A stretch of 64,000 nucleotides of DNA from Nonomuraea sp. SYSU D8015 (GCF_008065375.1 NZ_VJYI01000010.1:248001-312000); one strand, 5' to 3'. Counted from the first letter of the stretch, positions 50,094 to 58,566 are shown. Notes: a model not told the origin generated them from the letters alone. Program-made: numbers and translations.

Positions 50094-50954
50094 ATGCGCA
50101 TCAAGCCCTTGGCTGCCGCGGCGGTGGCCCTGCCCCTCCTCGCCGCATTCGCCCTTCCCGCCGGGGCGGCGGCCAAGCCGCCGCGCGTGCCGGCCGGGAC
50201 GACGGCGGCGTGGGTGGTGTTCGACCGGCAGGCGGGCACGTTCGCGGCCGCGCGGAACGCGCACAGGAAATACCGCTCGGCGTCCGTCGTGAAGATCCTC
50301 ATCGCGATCGACTACCTCGAGCGGCGCAAGAGCGTGCCCGCGGCCGACGCCGGGCTGCTGAAAGTGATGCTGCGGTCCAGCGACGACGACGCGGCCTCGG
50401 CGTTCTGGAACCGGGGCGGCAAGGGGCAGATCATCGTCCGCACGGCCCGCAAGCTCGGCCTCGCCGACACCACGCCGCCGCCCGCCTCCAAGCCCGGCTT
50501 CTGGGGCTACACCTCGCTGAGCGCGTACGACATCGTCCGCACCTACCGCTACTTGCTGGACAAGGCCGACGCCCGGGTCAGGGACACCATCCTGGGCCAC
50601 CTGCGGCAGGCCGCGCCGTGCGGCACCGACGGCTTCGACCAGACCTTCGGCATCCCGGACGCGGTGCCGCGGCCGTGGGCGGTCAAGCAGGGCTGGTCCG
50701 GGTTCGGCACGACGCCGCCGATCAGGTGCGACGCCCGGGCGGTGGGCGCGCCCATCTCGTGGATCGCCCAGCGCGCCACCGGTTCGGGCGTGCCCGACTA
50801 CGGCCGCCCCGTGCTGCACACGACCGGCCTGGTCGGCAAGGGCGAGCGGTACGTCATGGCGGTGCTGACGGCCCACCCGGCCGGCGGCACGTGGAGCTCC
50901 TCCGTCAAGCGCATCACCACGCTGACCCGCGACCTCTACCGCAGCCTCTCCTGA
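50094..50954 (+). CDS. Secreted serine hydrolase (class A beta-lactamase-like fold)
   Basis: This is a protein of 286 residues with a Sec signal peptide (about 1-27, ALPAGAAAK). The SxxK motif is Ser64-Val-Val-Lys67 in RSASVVKILIAID. A second motif SDDDAAS (96-102) stands where SDN/YxN is expected, and VKQGWSG resembles the KTG motif. It belongs to the penicillin-binding/beta-lactamase-like serine hydrolases. A true beta-lactamase is not indicated, since the omega-loop Glu is not evident. A stable terminator follows. The promoter is divergent from the PTS operon. Confidence 0.8.
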   Translation: MRIKPLAAAAVALPLLAAFALPAGAAAKPPRVPAGTTAAWVVFDRQAGTFAAARNAHRKYRSASVVKILIAIDYLERRKSVPAADAGLLKVMLRSSDDDAASAFWNRGGKGQIIVRTARKLGLADTTPPPASKPGFWGYTSLSAYDIVRTYRYLLDKADARVRDTILGHLRQAAPCGTDGFDQTFGIPDAVPRPWAVKQGWSGFGTTPPIRCDARAVGAPISWIAQRATGSGVPDYGRPVLHTTGLVGKGERYVMAVLTAHPAGGTWSSSVKRITTLTRDLYRSLS

Positions 50955-50974
50955 CCGCCTGAGCTTCTCCGCCG

Positions 50975-51002
50975 CCGCCGGCCGCGATCCCGCGGCCGGC
51001 GG
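50975..51002 (+). terminator. Terminator of the serine hydrolase gene
   Basis: A perfect 12-bp stem CCGCCGGCCGCG / CGCGGCCGGCGG with an ATCC loop lies 20 bp after the stop. Confidence 0.75.
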
Positions 51003-51038
51003 TTCAGCGCCCGCCCCCTTCAACCCGCCGTTGCCCAG

Positions 51039-51082
51039 ACTCCCTTCTATCTGTTAGATATATCTACCAGATAGAAGGGAGT
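51039..51082. promoter_or_regulatory. 44-bp near-perfect palindrome, PadR operator over the RBS
   Basis: Arms ACTCCCTTCTATCTG (51039-51053) and CAGATAGAAGGGAGT (51068-51082) are perfect complements. The inner 12 bases TAGATATATCTA are themselves palindromic, with a single mismatched pair in the whole 44 bp. It ends 5 bp before the PadR ATG, and the right arm contains the AGGGAG ribosome site. It could be a protein operator and, in RNA, a hairpin that hides the ribosome site. Confidence 0.75.
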
Positions 51083-51087
51083 AGTCG

Positions 51088-51645
51088 ATGGCACGGCGAG
51101 ATCAGACGGAGATGGCGGTCCTGGGTGCCCTCAGCATGCAGCCGATGACGGCATATGCCCTGCGCGAGGCCATCAGGGAAGTGCTCGGACACTTCTGGAG
51201 CGAGAGCTTCGGCCAGATCTACCCCACACTCAACGCCCTGGAGAAGGAGGGGCACGTCCAGCGCCAGGAGGGGCCGCGCGCCCGATCGTCGATCTTCCAG
51301 CTCACCGATTCCGGCCTGACCCGCCTGCGCGACCTGCTGAACGAGCCGATCAAGGCCGTGCCGCCGCGCAACGGGCTCCTGCTGCGCCTGTTCTTCGGCC
51401 GGCAGCTCGGCGTCCGCCGCTGCCGGGAGCTCCTCGAGGAGGCCAAGGCCGACGCCGAGCGGCGGCTGGCCGAATACGACGCCCTGACGCGCACGGTCTC
51501 CGAGGAGGACCGGGACTCCCCGGATCTGCCGTACACCCTCATGACCATCTCGGCGGGCCGGCACGGCGCCGAGGCCGCCGTCGCCTGGGCCGAGGAAGCC
51601 CTGGCCCTGCTCGACACCCTCCCCGAGAACGGAGAACCCCGATGA
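51088..51645 (+). CDS. PadR-family transcriptional regulator
   Basis: This is a protein of 185 residues: TEMAVLGALSMQPMTAYALREAI and FGQIYPTLNALEKEGHVQRQ form the PadR winged helix; the C-terminal half is a dimerisation helix region (LLEEAKADAERRLAEYDALT). It should repress its own operon through the large palindrome upstream. Its stop overlaps the CPBP protease start (ATGA), so the regulator controls and is cotranslated with that protease. The ligand is unknown. Confidence 0.92.
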   Translation: MARRDQTEMAVLGALSMQPMTAYALREAIREVLGHFWSESFGQIYPTLNALEKEGHVQRQEGPRARSSIFQLTDSGLTRLRDLLNEPIKAVPPRNGLLLRLFFGRQLGVRRCRELLEEAKADAERRLAEYDALTRTVSEEDRDSPDLPYTLMTISAGRHGAEAAVAWAEEALALLDTLPENGEPR

Positions 51646-52577
51646 CCGCGGTCATACCGGCCCCGCCCGCCGTCTCCCGACATCGCGCCCGCGTCAACTT
51701 CGCGATCTTCGCCGTCGTCGTGGCGGGCGGCGGCTGGGTGTTCGCCGCGCTGGACCGGGCGGCCGGAGAGTCGACCGGCGCCGCCACCACCACCTCCACC
51801 AGCGGCAGCACGCTGGGGCAGGGGCTGTGGTTGCTCGTCCCGGCGCTCACGGCGCTCGCGCTCCACTTCTTCGGCAAGGACGGCGCGGGACCGCTGGGCC
51901 TGACCTTACGGTTCGCCGGTCGCGTCCGCTGGTTCGCCTTCGCGGTCGCGCTCTACCCCGCCGCGACAGCCCTCTGCGTGGCGCTCGCGACGGCCACCGG
52001 CGCCGCGACGTTCTCCCTCACCCCCGCTGCGGGCAAGCCCGCCCTCGCCGAGGCGTTCGCCGCCGCGCTCGCGTTCCTCCTCGTCAAGAACCTGCTGGAA
52101 GAGCTGATCTTCCGCGGGTACGCCACCCGTACCGCCATGGCGCTCGGCCTGCCCGGCATCGCGCCGCACGTGCTCGTCGGCGTGCTGTGGGCAGTGTGGC
52201 ACCTGCCGCTCTACCTCGTGTGGATGCGGGCCGCGGACTTCGCCGTGACCACGAGCCTGCCGTGGGTCTGGTTCCTGCCGCTCTTCAACGCCGGCATCGT
52301 GGCCGTGGCCGTCCTGTACGGCGAGCTGCGGGTGCGTACCGGCTCCATCTGGCCGGGCGTGGCCATGCACACGGTGAGCAACGCGCTGGTGACGCCGCTC
52401 CTGCTCAACGGCCACCTGCGTCTCGAGGGCCATGCCGACGCGTGGATCGGGATCGCGTCCCACTCGATCGCCTCAATGGTGATCTTCGGCGGCCTCGGGC
52501 TCCTTCTTCACCGTCTCCGTTTGGGGAAGCAGGGGGTGGTTCCGGGCCGACCGGAAAACCCCGGGCGTGCGCGCTAA
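51642..52577 (+). CDS. CPBP-family intramembrane metalloprotease
   Basis: This is a protein of 311 residues with about eight hydrophobic helices. The catalytic EExxxR motif lies in LLEELIFRGYATR, and the second and third histidine motifs are in LWAVWHLPLYLVW and GVAMHTVSNALV, all conserved in CAAX/bacteriocin-processing enzymes (Abi domain). Such proteases act within the membrane on unknown substrates; some protect against bacteriocins. It is in an operon with the PadR regulator. The start ATG overlaps the PadR stop. Confidence 0.9.
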   Translation: MTAVIPAPPAVSRHRARVNFAIFAVVVAGGGWVFAALDRAAGESTGAATTTSTSGSTLGQGLWLLVPALTALALHFFGKDGAGPLGLTLRFAGRVRWFAFAVALYPAATALCVALATATGAATFSLTPAAGKPALAEAFAAALAFLLVKNLLEELIFRGYATRTAMALGLPGIAPHVLVGVLWAVWHLPLYLVWMRAADFAVTTSLPWVWFLPLFNAGIVAVAVLYGELRVRTGSIWPGVAMHTVSNALVTPLLLNGHLRLEGHADAWIGIASHSIASMVIFGGLGLLLHRLRLGKQGVVPGRPENPGRAR

Positions 52578-52598
52578 TGATCGTGATAGGGGTGGGAG

Positions 52599-53474
52599 AT
52601 GACGGAGTCAACGCGCGCACTCGACCGGGTGCTCAAGGAGGCGGGCGGATCCGAGGTCCTCGACGTCCTGTCCGAGCGCCTGTCCGGCGCCGACCTGACC
52701 ACGCTGCTGCTGGAGGTGATGCGCCGCCGCGTCCGGGCCCTGTCCCCGGCCGACGTGCTGCGCCGCTATGGCCAGGACCGCTTCGTCGCCCCCGCTCAGG
52801 TCCCGTTCCGCAGCTTGCGGCGCGTGGAGGACGCCGTGTTGTCGGCGCTGCCCGCCGACGTCGAGGTCGTCACGCTCGCCCCGGTGGCGCCGCTCGGCGC
52901 CTGCTCGGCGCTCGGCCCGGTCGACCAGAACAAGGTCGTCTCCACCATCAGGAACAGCGAGGTCGCCGCCGACCCCACCAACGCGCTCGCCCTGGAGGCG
53001 GCGGCGCGCCGCCGCGCCGCGAAAGGGGCCGAGCCGGTACGGCTGGCCGCCCTGCAGCGCGTCGCACGCGCCCAGCGGTTCGACGGCGCCGCGAGCCACG
53101 CCCACTTCACGCTGTTCGCCCTGGTGACCGCAGGCCGCGACACCGGGGACCTGACCTTCGAGCGGCAGCACGCGGCCGAGCACCTGCGCATCCTCGCCGA
53201 CGCCGTACGCGCCTGCGGGATCCCGGACCCCCAGGCCAGCGTCACGGTCCTGGACGAGCGCTTCGAGCGCATGGCCGCGCCGCTCGCCACCACACCGGAC
53301 CCGGAACGGCAGAGCGGCCGCGGCTACTACACCGGCCTGTGCTACAAGATCTACGGCAACGGGCTGGAGGTCGGCGACGGCGGGTTCGTGGACTGGACGG
53401 CGCGCCTGCTCGGCAACCGCAAGGAACGCCTGCTGATCAGCGCGCTGGGCCTCGACCGGCTCGCCCCGTCTTGA
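52599..53474 (+). CDS. Protein of unknown function with a histidyl-tRNA-synthetase-like patch
   Basis: This is a protein of 291 residues, no signal or membrane segments. Residues of about 105-130 (PLGACSALGPVDQNKVVSTI) look strongly conserved in style but match no motif I know. Near the C-terminus SGRGYYTGLCYKIYGNG resembles the RGLDYYTG-type motif of HisRS/HisZ class II synthetase folds. A catalytic-domain paralog of HisRS is possible but speculative. It starts 21 bp after the protease stop, so it may belong to the PadR operon. Confidence 0.7.
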   Translation: MTESTRALDRVLKEAGGSEVLDVLSERLSGADLTTLLLEVMRRRVRALSPADVLRRYGQDRFVAPAQVPFRSLRRVEDAVLSALPADVEVVTLAPVAPLGACSALGPVDQNKVVSTIRNSEVAADPTNALALEAAARRRAAKGAEPVRLAALQRVARAQRFDGAASHAHFTLFALVTAGRDTGDLTFERQHAAEHLRILADAVRACGIPDPQASVTVLDERFERMAAPLATTPDPERQSGRGYYTGLCYKIYGNGLEVGDGGFVDWTARLLGNRKERLLISALGLDRLAPS

Positions 53475-53481
53475 TCGGCCC

Positions 53482-53516
53482 ACGTCATGACGTTTCGTCA
53501 CATGGGACGTCATGAC
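53482..53516. repeat. Two ACGTCATGAC elements, 25 bp apart
   Basis: Identical copies at 53482-53491 and 53507-53516 each contain the palindrome GTCATGAC, in the gap after the unknown gene. Flanking GGCCCACGTC and GACGTGGGGCC can also pair, so the region may act as a terminator or a protein site. Confidence 0.45.
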
Positions 53517-53574
53517 TGGCAGACGACGTGGGGCCGGCCGGAGGGGGTTGACGGCGGCCGGGAGGGGTTCCCGT

Positions 53575-53946
53575 TCAGGGGCCGCCCCCGAGGAGGGCGT
53601 GCTCGGCCGCCGCCTGCTGCTCCAGGCGCACCTTCTTGGGCACGCACATCCGCCACGCCTCCAGCACCAGCTCGCGCATCTCCGCCACGTCGAGGGCGGC
53701 CATGCGCGCCACCACCCAGTTGAAGCGGAGGTCGGACTCCCTCGGCATGAGGAACTTCTCCGGCTCCGCCGCCACCAGCGCCTCGCGTTCCTCCTTGGGG
53801 AACCCGAAGCCCATCAGCGTCTCATCCCGCGAGAACGCCACATAGACGATCTTGCCTACGCGGAACTTGACGCGATCCCTGATGAGGTGCTCGGACGTGC
53901 GCGGGAGCGTGCGCGCGAACTGCCGTACGTCGTCGACGGTGATCAC
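53575..53946 (-). CDS. MmcQ/YjbR-family protein
   Basis: This is a protein of 123 residues. TVDDVRQFARTLPRTSEHLI is the usual N-terminal helix, then VKFRVGKIVYVAFSRDETLMGF and RFNWVVARMAALDVAEMRELV. The fold is CyaY-like; function is unknown, although some relatives are called DNA-binding. The GTG at 53946 is the start. It lies 9 bp downstream of the CBS gene in the same direction, so the two are probably cotranscribed. Confidence 0.88.
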   Translation of the reverse strand: MITVDDVRQFARTLPRTSEHLIRDRVKFRVGKIVYVAFSRDETLMGFGFPKEEREALVAAEPEKFLMPRESDLRFNWVVARMAALDVAEMRELVLEAWRMCVPKKVRLEQQAAAEHALLGGGP

Positions 53947-53955
53947 ACCGCCACG

Positions 53956-54372
53956 TTACCGGTTGCCTTCGGCGGCCGAAATGTCGGCGAGCGCCGAGCT
54001 CGGGTCGCGCTCCATCGCGAGGTCGCCGAGGCTGACGATGCCGACGGCGCGGCCGTCCTCGACCACCGGCAGGCGGCGCACGGCGTGCGAGCGCATGAGC
54101 TGGACCGCCTGGTCGATGCTGGTGTCGGGGCCGACGGCCTCGACGGACGGGCTGCACGCGTCGCGCACCGGCGTCTGCGGGCCCTTCTCGTCGGCCACCA
54201 CGCGCACCGCGATGTCGCGGTCGGTGACGATGCCGGCCATGCGTCCGTTGTCGTTGACGATCACGGCGCCGGCGTCGTTGTCGCGCATGAGCGCGGCGGC
54301 GACGGACACGGGCTGGTCGCCCTCGACCGTCGCCGGGTGGGACGTCATGACATCCCCTACGGTCTTCGCCAT
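53956..54372 (-). CDS. Two-CBS-domain protein
   Basis: This is a protein of 138 residues made almost entirely of a CBS pair: VGDVMTSHPATVEGDQPVSV and AGIVTDRDIAVRV in the first, VGPDTSIDQAVQLMRSHAVR and GIVSLGDLAMERD in the second. Such pairs bind adenine nucleotides and act as small energy or stress sensors. AGGAGG precedes the ATG by about 8 nt. It is followed by the YjbR gene. Confidence 0.93.
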   Translation of the reverse strand: MAKTVGDVMTSHPATVEGDQPVSVAAALMRDNDAGAVIVNDNGRMAGIVTDRDIAVRVVADEKGPQTPVRDACSPSVEAVGPDTSIDQAVQLMRSHAVRRLPVVEDGRAVGIVSLGDLAMERDPSSALADISAAEGNR

Positions 54373-54430
54373 CGTGGAATCCTCCTGTCGGTTCGGTCCG
54401 GCAGACCCCCTACCCGGGCGACTGAGTGAT

Positions 54431-55918
54431 TCACGTGCGGAGGGTCTTGGCCGCCAGGCGGATCTCGTCGAGGAGCACGGTCAGGTCCCGCTCGGTGGTG
54501 TCCGGGTGCAGGAAGCAGGCCCGCAGCGCGTCGCGGCCGCCCAGCCGGGTGCCGGTGAGGAACGCGTTCCCGCGGGCCTGCACCGCGTCGGGGAGTGCCC
54601 GGTTGAGCGCGTCCAGCCCGTCGCCGTCGTGGGGGCGGTGGCGGAAGGCCGTGATCGACGTGGTGACCGGGGCGAGCAGCTCGAAGTCGGCGGCCTCCTC
54701 CACCATGGCGGCGAGCCTGCGGGCCAGGCCCGCCGTGTGGTTCACCAGACCCACGATGCCGGAGCGGCCCAGGTGGGACATGGTGGCCCAGGTCTTCAGC
54801 GCGCGGAACGGGCGGGTCTGCTCGGGTCCGTACTCGGCGAACCAGCCCAGCTCGCCGGCGTTGTCGTCGATCAGGTACGACGGCACCAGGCTGAAGGCGG
54901 CCCGCGCGGCGCCCGGGTCGCGCAGCAACGCGCACCCGCAGCCCACCGGCACGCCCAGCCACTTGTGCGGGTCCAGCGCTAGGGAGTCGGCCCGGTCCAG
55001 GCCCGCGTAGTGCGGCGCGGCGCCGTCGGCCAGGATGCCGAGCGCGCCGTACGCGCCGTCCACGTGGAACCAGAGCCCGTGCTCGGCGGCCACGTCGGCG
55101 ATCTCGCCGAGCGGGTCGACGGCGCCGGAGTTGACGGTGCCCGCGCTGCCCGCCACGCAGAACGGCCGCCGCCCCGCCGCGAGGTCCTCGGTCACCATGG
55201 CGCGCAGCGCGCTGACGTTCATCCGGTACGCGGCGTCCACCGGCACGATGCGCACGTGCCGCGTCCCCAGGCCGAGCAACTGGGCGGCCTTGTGCAGGCA
55301 GCTGTGGCCCTCCTCGGTGACGTACATGACCATGGGCGGCCGGCCGGACAGCCCGTCCTCGCGGGCGTCCCAGCCGTCGGCGAGGGCGGCCCGCTGGCGT
55401 GCGCCGGCCAGGCAGATCACCGTGGCCATCGACGCCCCGCTGGTCAAAAGCCCGCCGCCGGGCGGATGCGGGAATCCGGCGAGCTCGGCCAGCCACCGCA
55501 CCACCGCCCGCTCCAGGTGTGGCCCGGCGTGGTCGCCGCCGGCGCAGCTCGGGTTGAGCGCGGCGGCCAGCGGCTCGACGAGCACACCCGCCGGGTTGGG
55601 CGGCGAGTTCACCCAGCCGAAGAAACGGGGGTGGCCGTTGCCCATCGGGTGCGGCAGCACGTGCGTGCGGGCGTCCTCGAGCAGCTCGTCCAGCGGACGT
55701 CCGGCCTCCGGCAGCTCCTGATCGCTCAGCCAGGCGCGCTCGGCGGCCGGCACCGGCTGCCAGACCGGCCGGTCGGCGAGGCCCGCGAGGTGCCCGGCGG
55801 CGATCGCGGCCGCCTTCGCGCCGGCCACCCGAAGGTCCTCGCCGTGCGCGCCGTCCTGGTCGGCGCCGGTCGGATGCGCGGCGGCCGCGTTCGGGGCGGG
55901 CGGGCGCAGGTCATGCAT
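54431..55918 (-). CDS. PLP-dependent aromatic amino acid decarboxylase-like enzyme
   Basis: This is a group II decarboxylase of 495 residues. The PLP lysine is Lys319 in LALDPHKWLGVP; HVDGAYGA precedes it as the Asp-containing PLP contact, and GLLTSGASMATVICLAGARQ is the phosphate-binding region. It resembles aromatic-L-amino-acid (tryptophan/tyrosine/phenylalanine) decarboxylases and should produce an amine. Its start overlaps the XRE-cupin gene by 8 bp, so the enzyme is translated with its probable regulator. The substrate is not fixed by sequence. Confidence 0.9.
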   Translation of the reverse strand: MHDLRPPAPNAAAAHPTGADQDGAHGEDLRVAGAKAAAIAAGHLAGLADRPVWQPVPAAERAWLSDQELPEAGRPLDELLEDARTHVLPHPMGNGHPRFFGWVNSPPNPAGVLVEPLAAALNPSCAGGDHAGPHLERAVVRWLAELAGFPHPPGGGLLTSGASMATVICLAGARQRAALADGWDAREDGLSGRPPMVMYVTEEGHSCLHKAAQLLGLGTRHVRIVPVDAAYRMNVSALRAMVTEDLAAGRRPFCVAGSAGTVNSGAVDPLGEIADVAAEHGLWFHVDGAYGALGILADGAAPHYAGLDRADSLALDPHKWLGVPVGCGCALLRDPGAARAAFSLVPSYLIDDNAGELGWFAEYGPEQTRPFRALKTWATMSHLGRSGIVGLVNHTAGLARRLAAMVEEAADFELLAPVTTSITAFRHRPHDGDGLDALNRALPDAVQARGNAFLTGTRLGGRDALRACFLHPDTTERDLTVLLDEIRLAAKTLRT

Positions 55919-56531
55919 CGAACGGTTCCTTCCGTGGTTCGTGGTGCCCGGCCCCTCCCAGCTCCATGGCCAGGTAGTACACGCAGGCGACGGCGCCGTC
56001 GTTGGCGAAGGCGTGACGGCAGTCGCCCGGGTAGTAGCACGCGTCGCCTTGCTCCAGCACGTACGCCCTGCCGTTGATGGTCAGCCGCAGGCTGCCGTGC
56101 TCCACCGCGAGGTACTCCCGTGACCCGGGCGCGTGCGGCTCGAACTCGCCCGCGTCCACGCCGGGACCGATGGTGGTGCGCATGAACTCGAACTCCACGT
56201 CGCTGAGCACCGGTGACAGCACCCGCCGCTCCCAGCCCGACGGGTCGCGCAGCACCCGCTGCTCGCCGTGGCGCAGCACGCGCATGGCGCCGTGCGCCGG
56301 CTCGTCGAGCAGCCGCGCGATCGACGTGCCGAGGGCCGTGGCGAGCCGGTCGAGCACCAGCACGGTCGGCGTCTTGGCGCCGCGCTCGACGTCCGACACC
56401 ATGCTCCTGCTGATGCGGCTCAGCTCCGCGAGCCGCTCGATCGACAAGCCGCGCGCCCGTCGTTCGCCGCGAATCCGCTGTCCCAGCTCGGCCATCGACA
56501 GGCCGGTGGACAGGACCCCTTCGCCGTCCAT
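55911..56531 (-). CDS. XRE-family regulator with C-terminal cupin domain
   Basis: This is a protein of 206 residues: RGLSIERLAELSRISRSMVS forms the helix-turn-helix, and a cupin sensor follows (DAGEFEPHAPGSREYLAVEHG, then GDACYYPGDCRHAFAN). Relatives regulate amine, amino acid or polyamine catabolic genes. It sits between def and the decarboxylase in one leftward operon, so control of the decarboxylase is probable. The DCRHAF metal/ligand motif is intact. Confidence 0.92.
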   Translation of the reverse strand: MDGEGVLSTGLSMAELGQRIRGERRARGLSIERLAELSRISRSMVSDVERGAKTPTVLVLDRLATALGTSIARLLDEPAHGAMRVLRHGEQRVLRDPSGWERRVLSPVLSDVEFEFMRTTIGPGVDAGEFEPHAPGSREYLAVEHGSLRLTINGRAYVLEQGDACYYPGDCRHAFANDGAVACVYYLAMELGGAGHHEPRKEPFDA

Positions 56532-56538
56532 TCCTCCA

Positions 56539-57087
56539 CTATAGCGGTGTCTCGTCCGCTACAGCGGAGGGGGACTCCTCCCGGTAGGCGGCCAGCACCT
56601 GCTTGCGCCGCTTGGCCGGCAGGCGGTCGATGTAGAGGTGACCGTCGAGGTGGTCGGCCTCGTGCTGCAGGCAGCGCGCCAGCAGCCCGGTGCCCTCGAC
56701 CGTGACCGGCGCGCCGGCGGCGTCGAACCCGTGGACGGTGGCGTGGTCGGGGCGGGGGAGCGGGGCGTACTGGCCCGGGACGGACAGGCAGCCCTCGTCC
56801 CCGGCGTCGAGCCGGCGCTCGCCGACCCCCGGCAGCTCCAGCGTGGGATTGACGACGACGCCCTTGTGATGCACGCCGTCGGCGTCCGGGCAGTCGTAGA
56901 CGAACACGCGCAGCGGCACGCCGATCTGGTTGGCGGCCAGGCCCACGCCCTCCGCCGCGTACATGCTCGCGAACATGTCGTCGACCAGCGCCGCCAGCTC
57001 CTCGTCGAACCGGGTGACCGGCTCGCACGGCTGATGCAGCACCGGGTCGCCGACGCGCGCGATCGGCCGGACCTCTCCCACGACCAA
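56539..57087 (-). CDS. def: Peptide deformylase
   Basis: This is a protein of 182 residues with all three family motifs: GVGLAANQIG, EGCLS (metal Cys100) and QHEADHLDG (His142, Glu143, His146). It removes the formyl group from nascent N-termini. It lies 7 bp ahead of the XRE-cupin gene and thus heads an operon with a regulator and a decarboxylase. It is probably a paralog rather than the main housekeeping def, which usually pairs with fmt. Confidence 0.95.
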   Translation of the reverse strand: MVVGEVRPIARVGDPVLHQPCEPVTRFDEELAALVDDMFASMYAAEGVGLAANQIGVPLRVFVYDCPDADGVHHKGVVVNPTLELPGVGERRLDAGDEGCLSVPGQYAPLPRPDHATVHGFDAAGAPVTVEGTGLLARCLQHEADHLDGHLYIDRLPAKRRKQVLAAYREESPSAVADETPL

Positions 57088-57136
57088 CGCCTTCCTCGAA
57101 GCCGCGAACTTCCGCCACGAGTCTACGAGACGTTCG

Positions 57137-57177
57137 ATGTCTCACATAACAAGACATATTCTCTTGAATGGTGAGAC
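57137..57177. promoter_or_regulatory. Nested inverted repeats between def and the methyltransferase gene
   Basis: ATGTCT-N9-AGACAT (57137-57157) is a perfect inverted repeat in an AT-rich patch. GTCTCAC (57139-57145) also pairs with GTGAGAC (57171-57177). A shared operator for the divergent genes is plausible. Confidence 0.5.
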
Positions 57178-57221
57178 TCGGTTAGGGTGATCGTCGTCGG
57201 AGCGAACGAAGGAGTTTGGCG

Positions 57222-58016
57222 ATGGACGCCGTCTACACTCACGGCCACCACGAGTCGGTGCTGCGCTCTCACCGCTGGCGCACCGCCGAGAACTCGGCCG
57301 CGTACCTGCTGCCCCACCTCGAGCCGCACATGAGTCTCCTCGACGTGGGCAGCGGCCCCGGCACGATCACCGCCGACCTCGCCGGCCTGGTCGGGCACGT
57401 GACGGCGTCCGAGGTCACCGCGGAGGCGCTGGAGCTGGCCAAGGCCGAGGTGACCGGCAGAGGGCTCGCCAACGTGGACTTCGCCGTCGCCGACGTGCAC
57501 GCGCTGCCGTACGACGACGACACCTTCTGCGTGGTCCACGCCCACCAGGTGCTCCAGCACGTCGGCGACCCGGTGCAGGCGCTGCGCGAGATGCGCCGGG
57601 TGACCAAGCCCACGGGGTACGTGGCGGCGCGCGACAGCGACTACTCCGCCTTCGCGTGGTATCCGCGGATCCCGGAGCTGGAGGAGTGGCTGGCGCTGTA
57701 CCTGACGGTCGCGCGGGGGAACGGGGGCGAGCCGGACGCCGGCCGGCGGCTGCTGTCGTGGGCCAGGGCGGCGGGCTTCGAGGACGTCACCGCCACCTCC
57801 TCCACCTGGTGCTTCGCCACGAAGGAGGACCGCGCCTGGTGGGGCGGCATGTGGGCCGAGCGGATCCAGCGCTCGGCGATGGCCGAGAAGGCCCTGGCCA
57901 CCGGCGCCGCCACGGAGGCCGGCCTGCGGCGGATCGCGGACGGCTGGCTGGAGTGGGCGGCGGCCGAGGACGGCTGGCTGTCCATCCTGCACGGCGAGAT
58001 CCTCTGCCGCGCCTGA
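57222..58016 (+). CDS. Class I SAM-dependent methyltransferase
   Basis: This is a protein of 264 residues. SAM motif I is LLDVGSGPGTITADLAGL, motif II-like VTASEVTAEALELAKAEV, then FAVADVHALPYDDDTFCVVH and VLQHVGDPVQALREMRRVTKP. It belongs to the UbiE/Coq5-like type with a longer C-terminal lid. The substrate is unknown. AAGGAG lies 7 nt before the ATG at 57222. It ends 4 bp before the convergent unknown gene. Confidence 0.9.
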   Translation: MDAVYTHGHHESVLRSHRWRTAENSAAYLLPHLEPHMSLLDVGSGPGTITADLAGLVGHVTASEVTAEALELAKAEVTGRGLANVDFAVADVHALPYDDDTFCVVHAHQVLQHVGDPVQALREMRRVTKPTGYVAARDSDYSAFAWYPRIPELEEWLALYLTVARGNGGEPDAGRRLLSWARAAGFEDVTATSSTWCFATKEDRAWWGGMWAERIQRSAMAEKALATGAATEAGLRRIADGWLEWAAAEDGWLSILHGEILCRA

Positions 58017-58020
58017 GAGG

Positions 58021-58536
58021 TCACAGGCCCAGGGTGCGCGCCCGCTGCCACTGCGGGTCCCGGTAGAGGACCATGTCGGAGCCGACCATCTCGTCGGGTG
58101 CCGAGAGCATGGTGATCTCGCCCGCGGCCTGCAGCTGCAGCAGCAGGTCGCGCACCCGGGGGCCGACGGGCAGGCGCCCCGGGGACAGCCCGAGGCCCGC
58201 CCGGACCGTGTCGGCGATCTCCGACAGGTGGAACGGCCCGTCGAAGCGGGCCACGATCCCGCGGACGACGCTCATCGTGATCAGGTGCTCGGCCTCGGCG
58301 TAGGCCAGCTGCCAGGTGAGCTGCTCCCGGCGCCGCCCGGTGCCCGCGCACGCCGTGCAGTCCCGCACCAGGCCCGGCGCCATCTCCTCCTCGGCGGAGC
58401 CGAGGCAGGCCGAGCACTGGTTGTTCTCGGCGGCGTGGAGCTCGGCCACCATGCGGCCGCCCAGCACGACGCCGCAGTCGCAGGCGAAAGCCTCACCGAG
58501 GATGCCGCTCTGCGGGGAGATCGTATGCTTCGTCAC
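58021..58536 (-). CDS. Unknown protein with DnaJ-like cysteine pairs
   Basis: This is a protein of 171 residues. Three Cys clusters (FACDCG, NQCSACLG and RDCTACAGTGRR) resemble DnaJ CxxCxGxG zinc modules, so a zinc site is likely. The C-terminal half looks like a winged-helix-like segment (FHLSEIADTVRAGLGLSPGR, VGPRVRDLLLQLQAAGEIT). A small zinc-containing regulator is possible, but no family is recognised. The start is GTG. It converges on the methyltransferase gene. Confidence 0.7.
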   Translation of the reverse strand: MTKHTISPQSGILGEAFACDCGVVLGGRMVAELHAAENNQCSACLGSAEEEMAPGLVRDCTACAGTGRRREQLTWQLAYAEAEHLITMSVVRGIVARFDGPFHLSEIADTVRAGLGLSPGRLPVGPRVRDLLLQLQAAGEITMLSAPDEMVGSDMVLYRDPQWQRARTLGL

Positions 58537-58566
58537 CGAGCCGACTCTACCGGGGACGGGCGGGCC

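Noticed and set aside
50094..50954. Class A beta-lactamase resistance gene
   Set aside because: SxxK is present but the omega-loop glutamate is not evident and the KTG motif is altered; only a general serine hydrolase call is justified.
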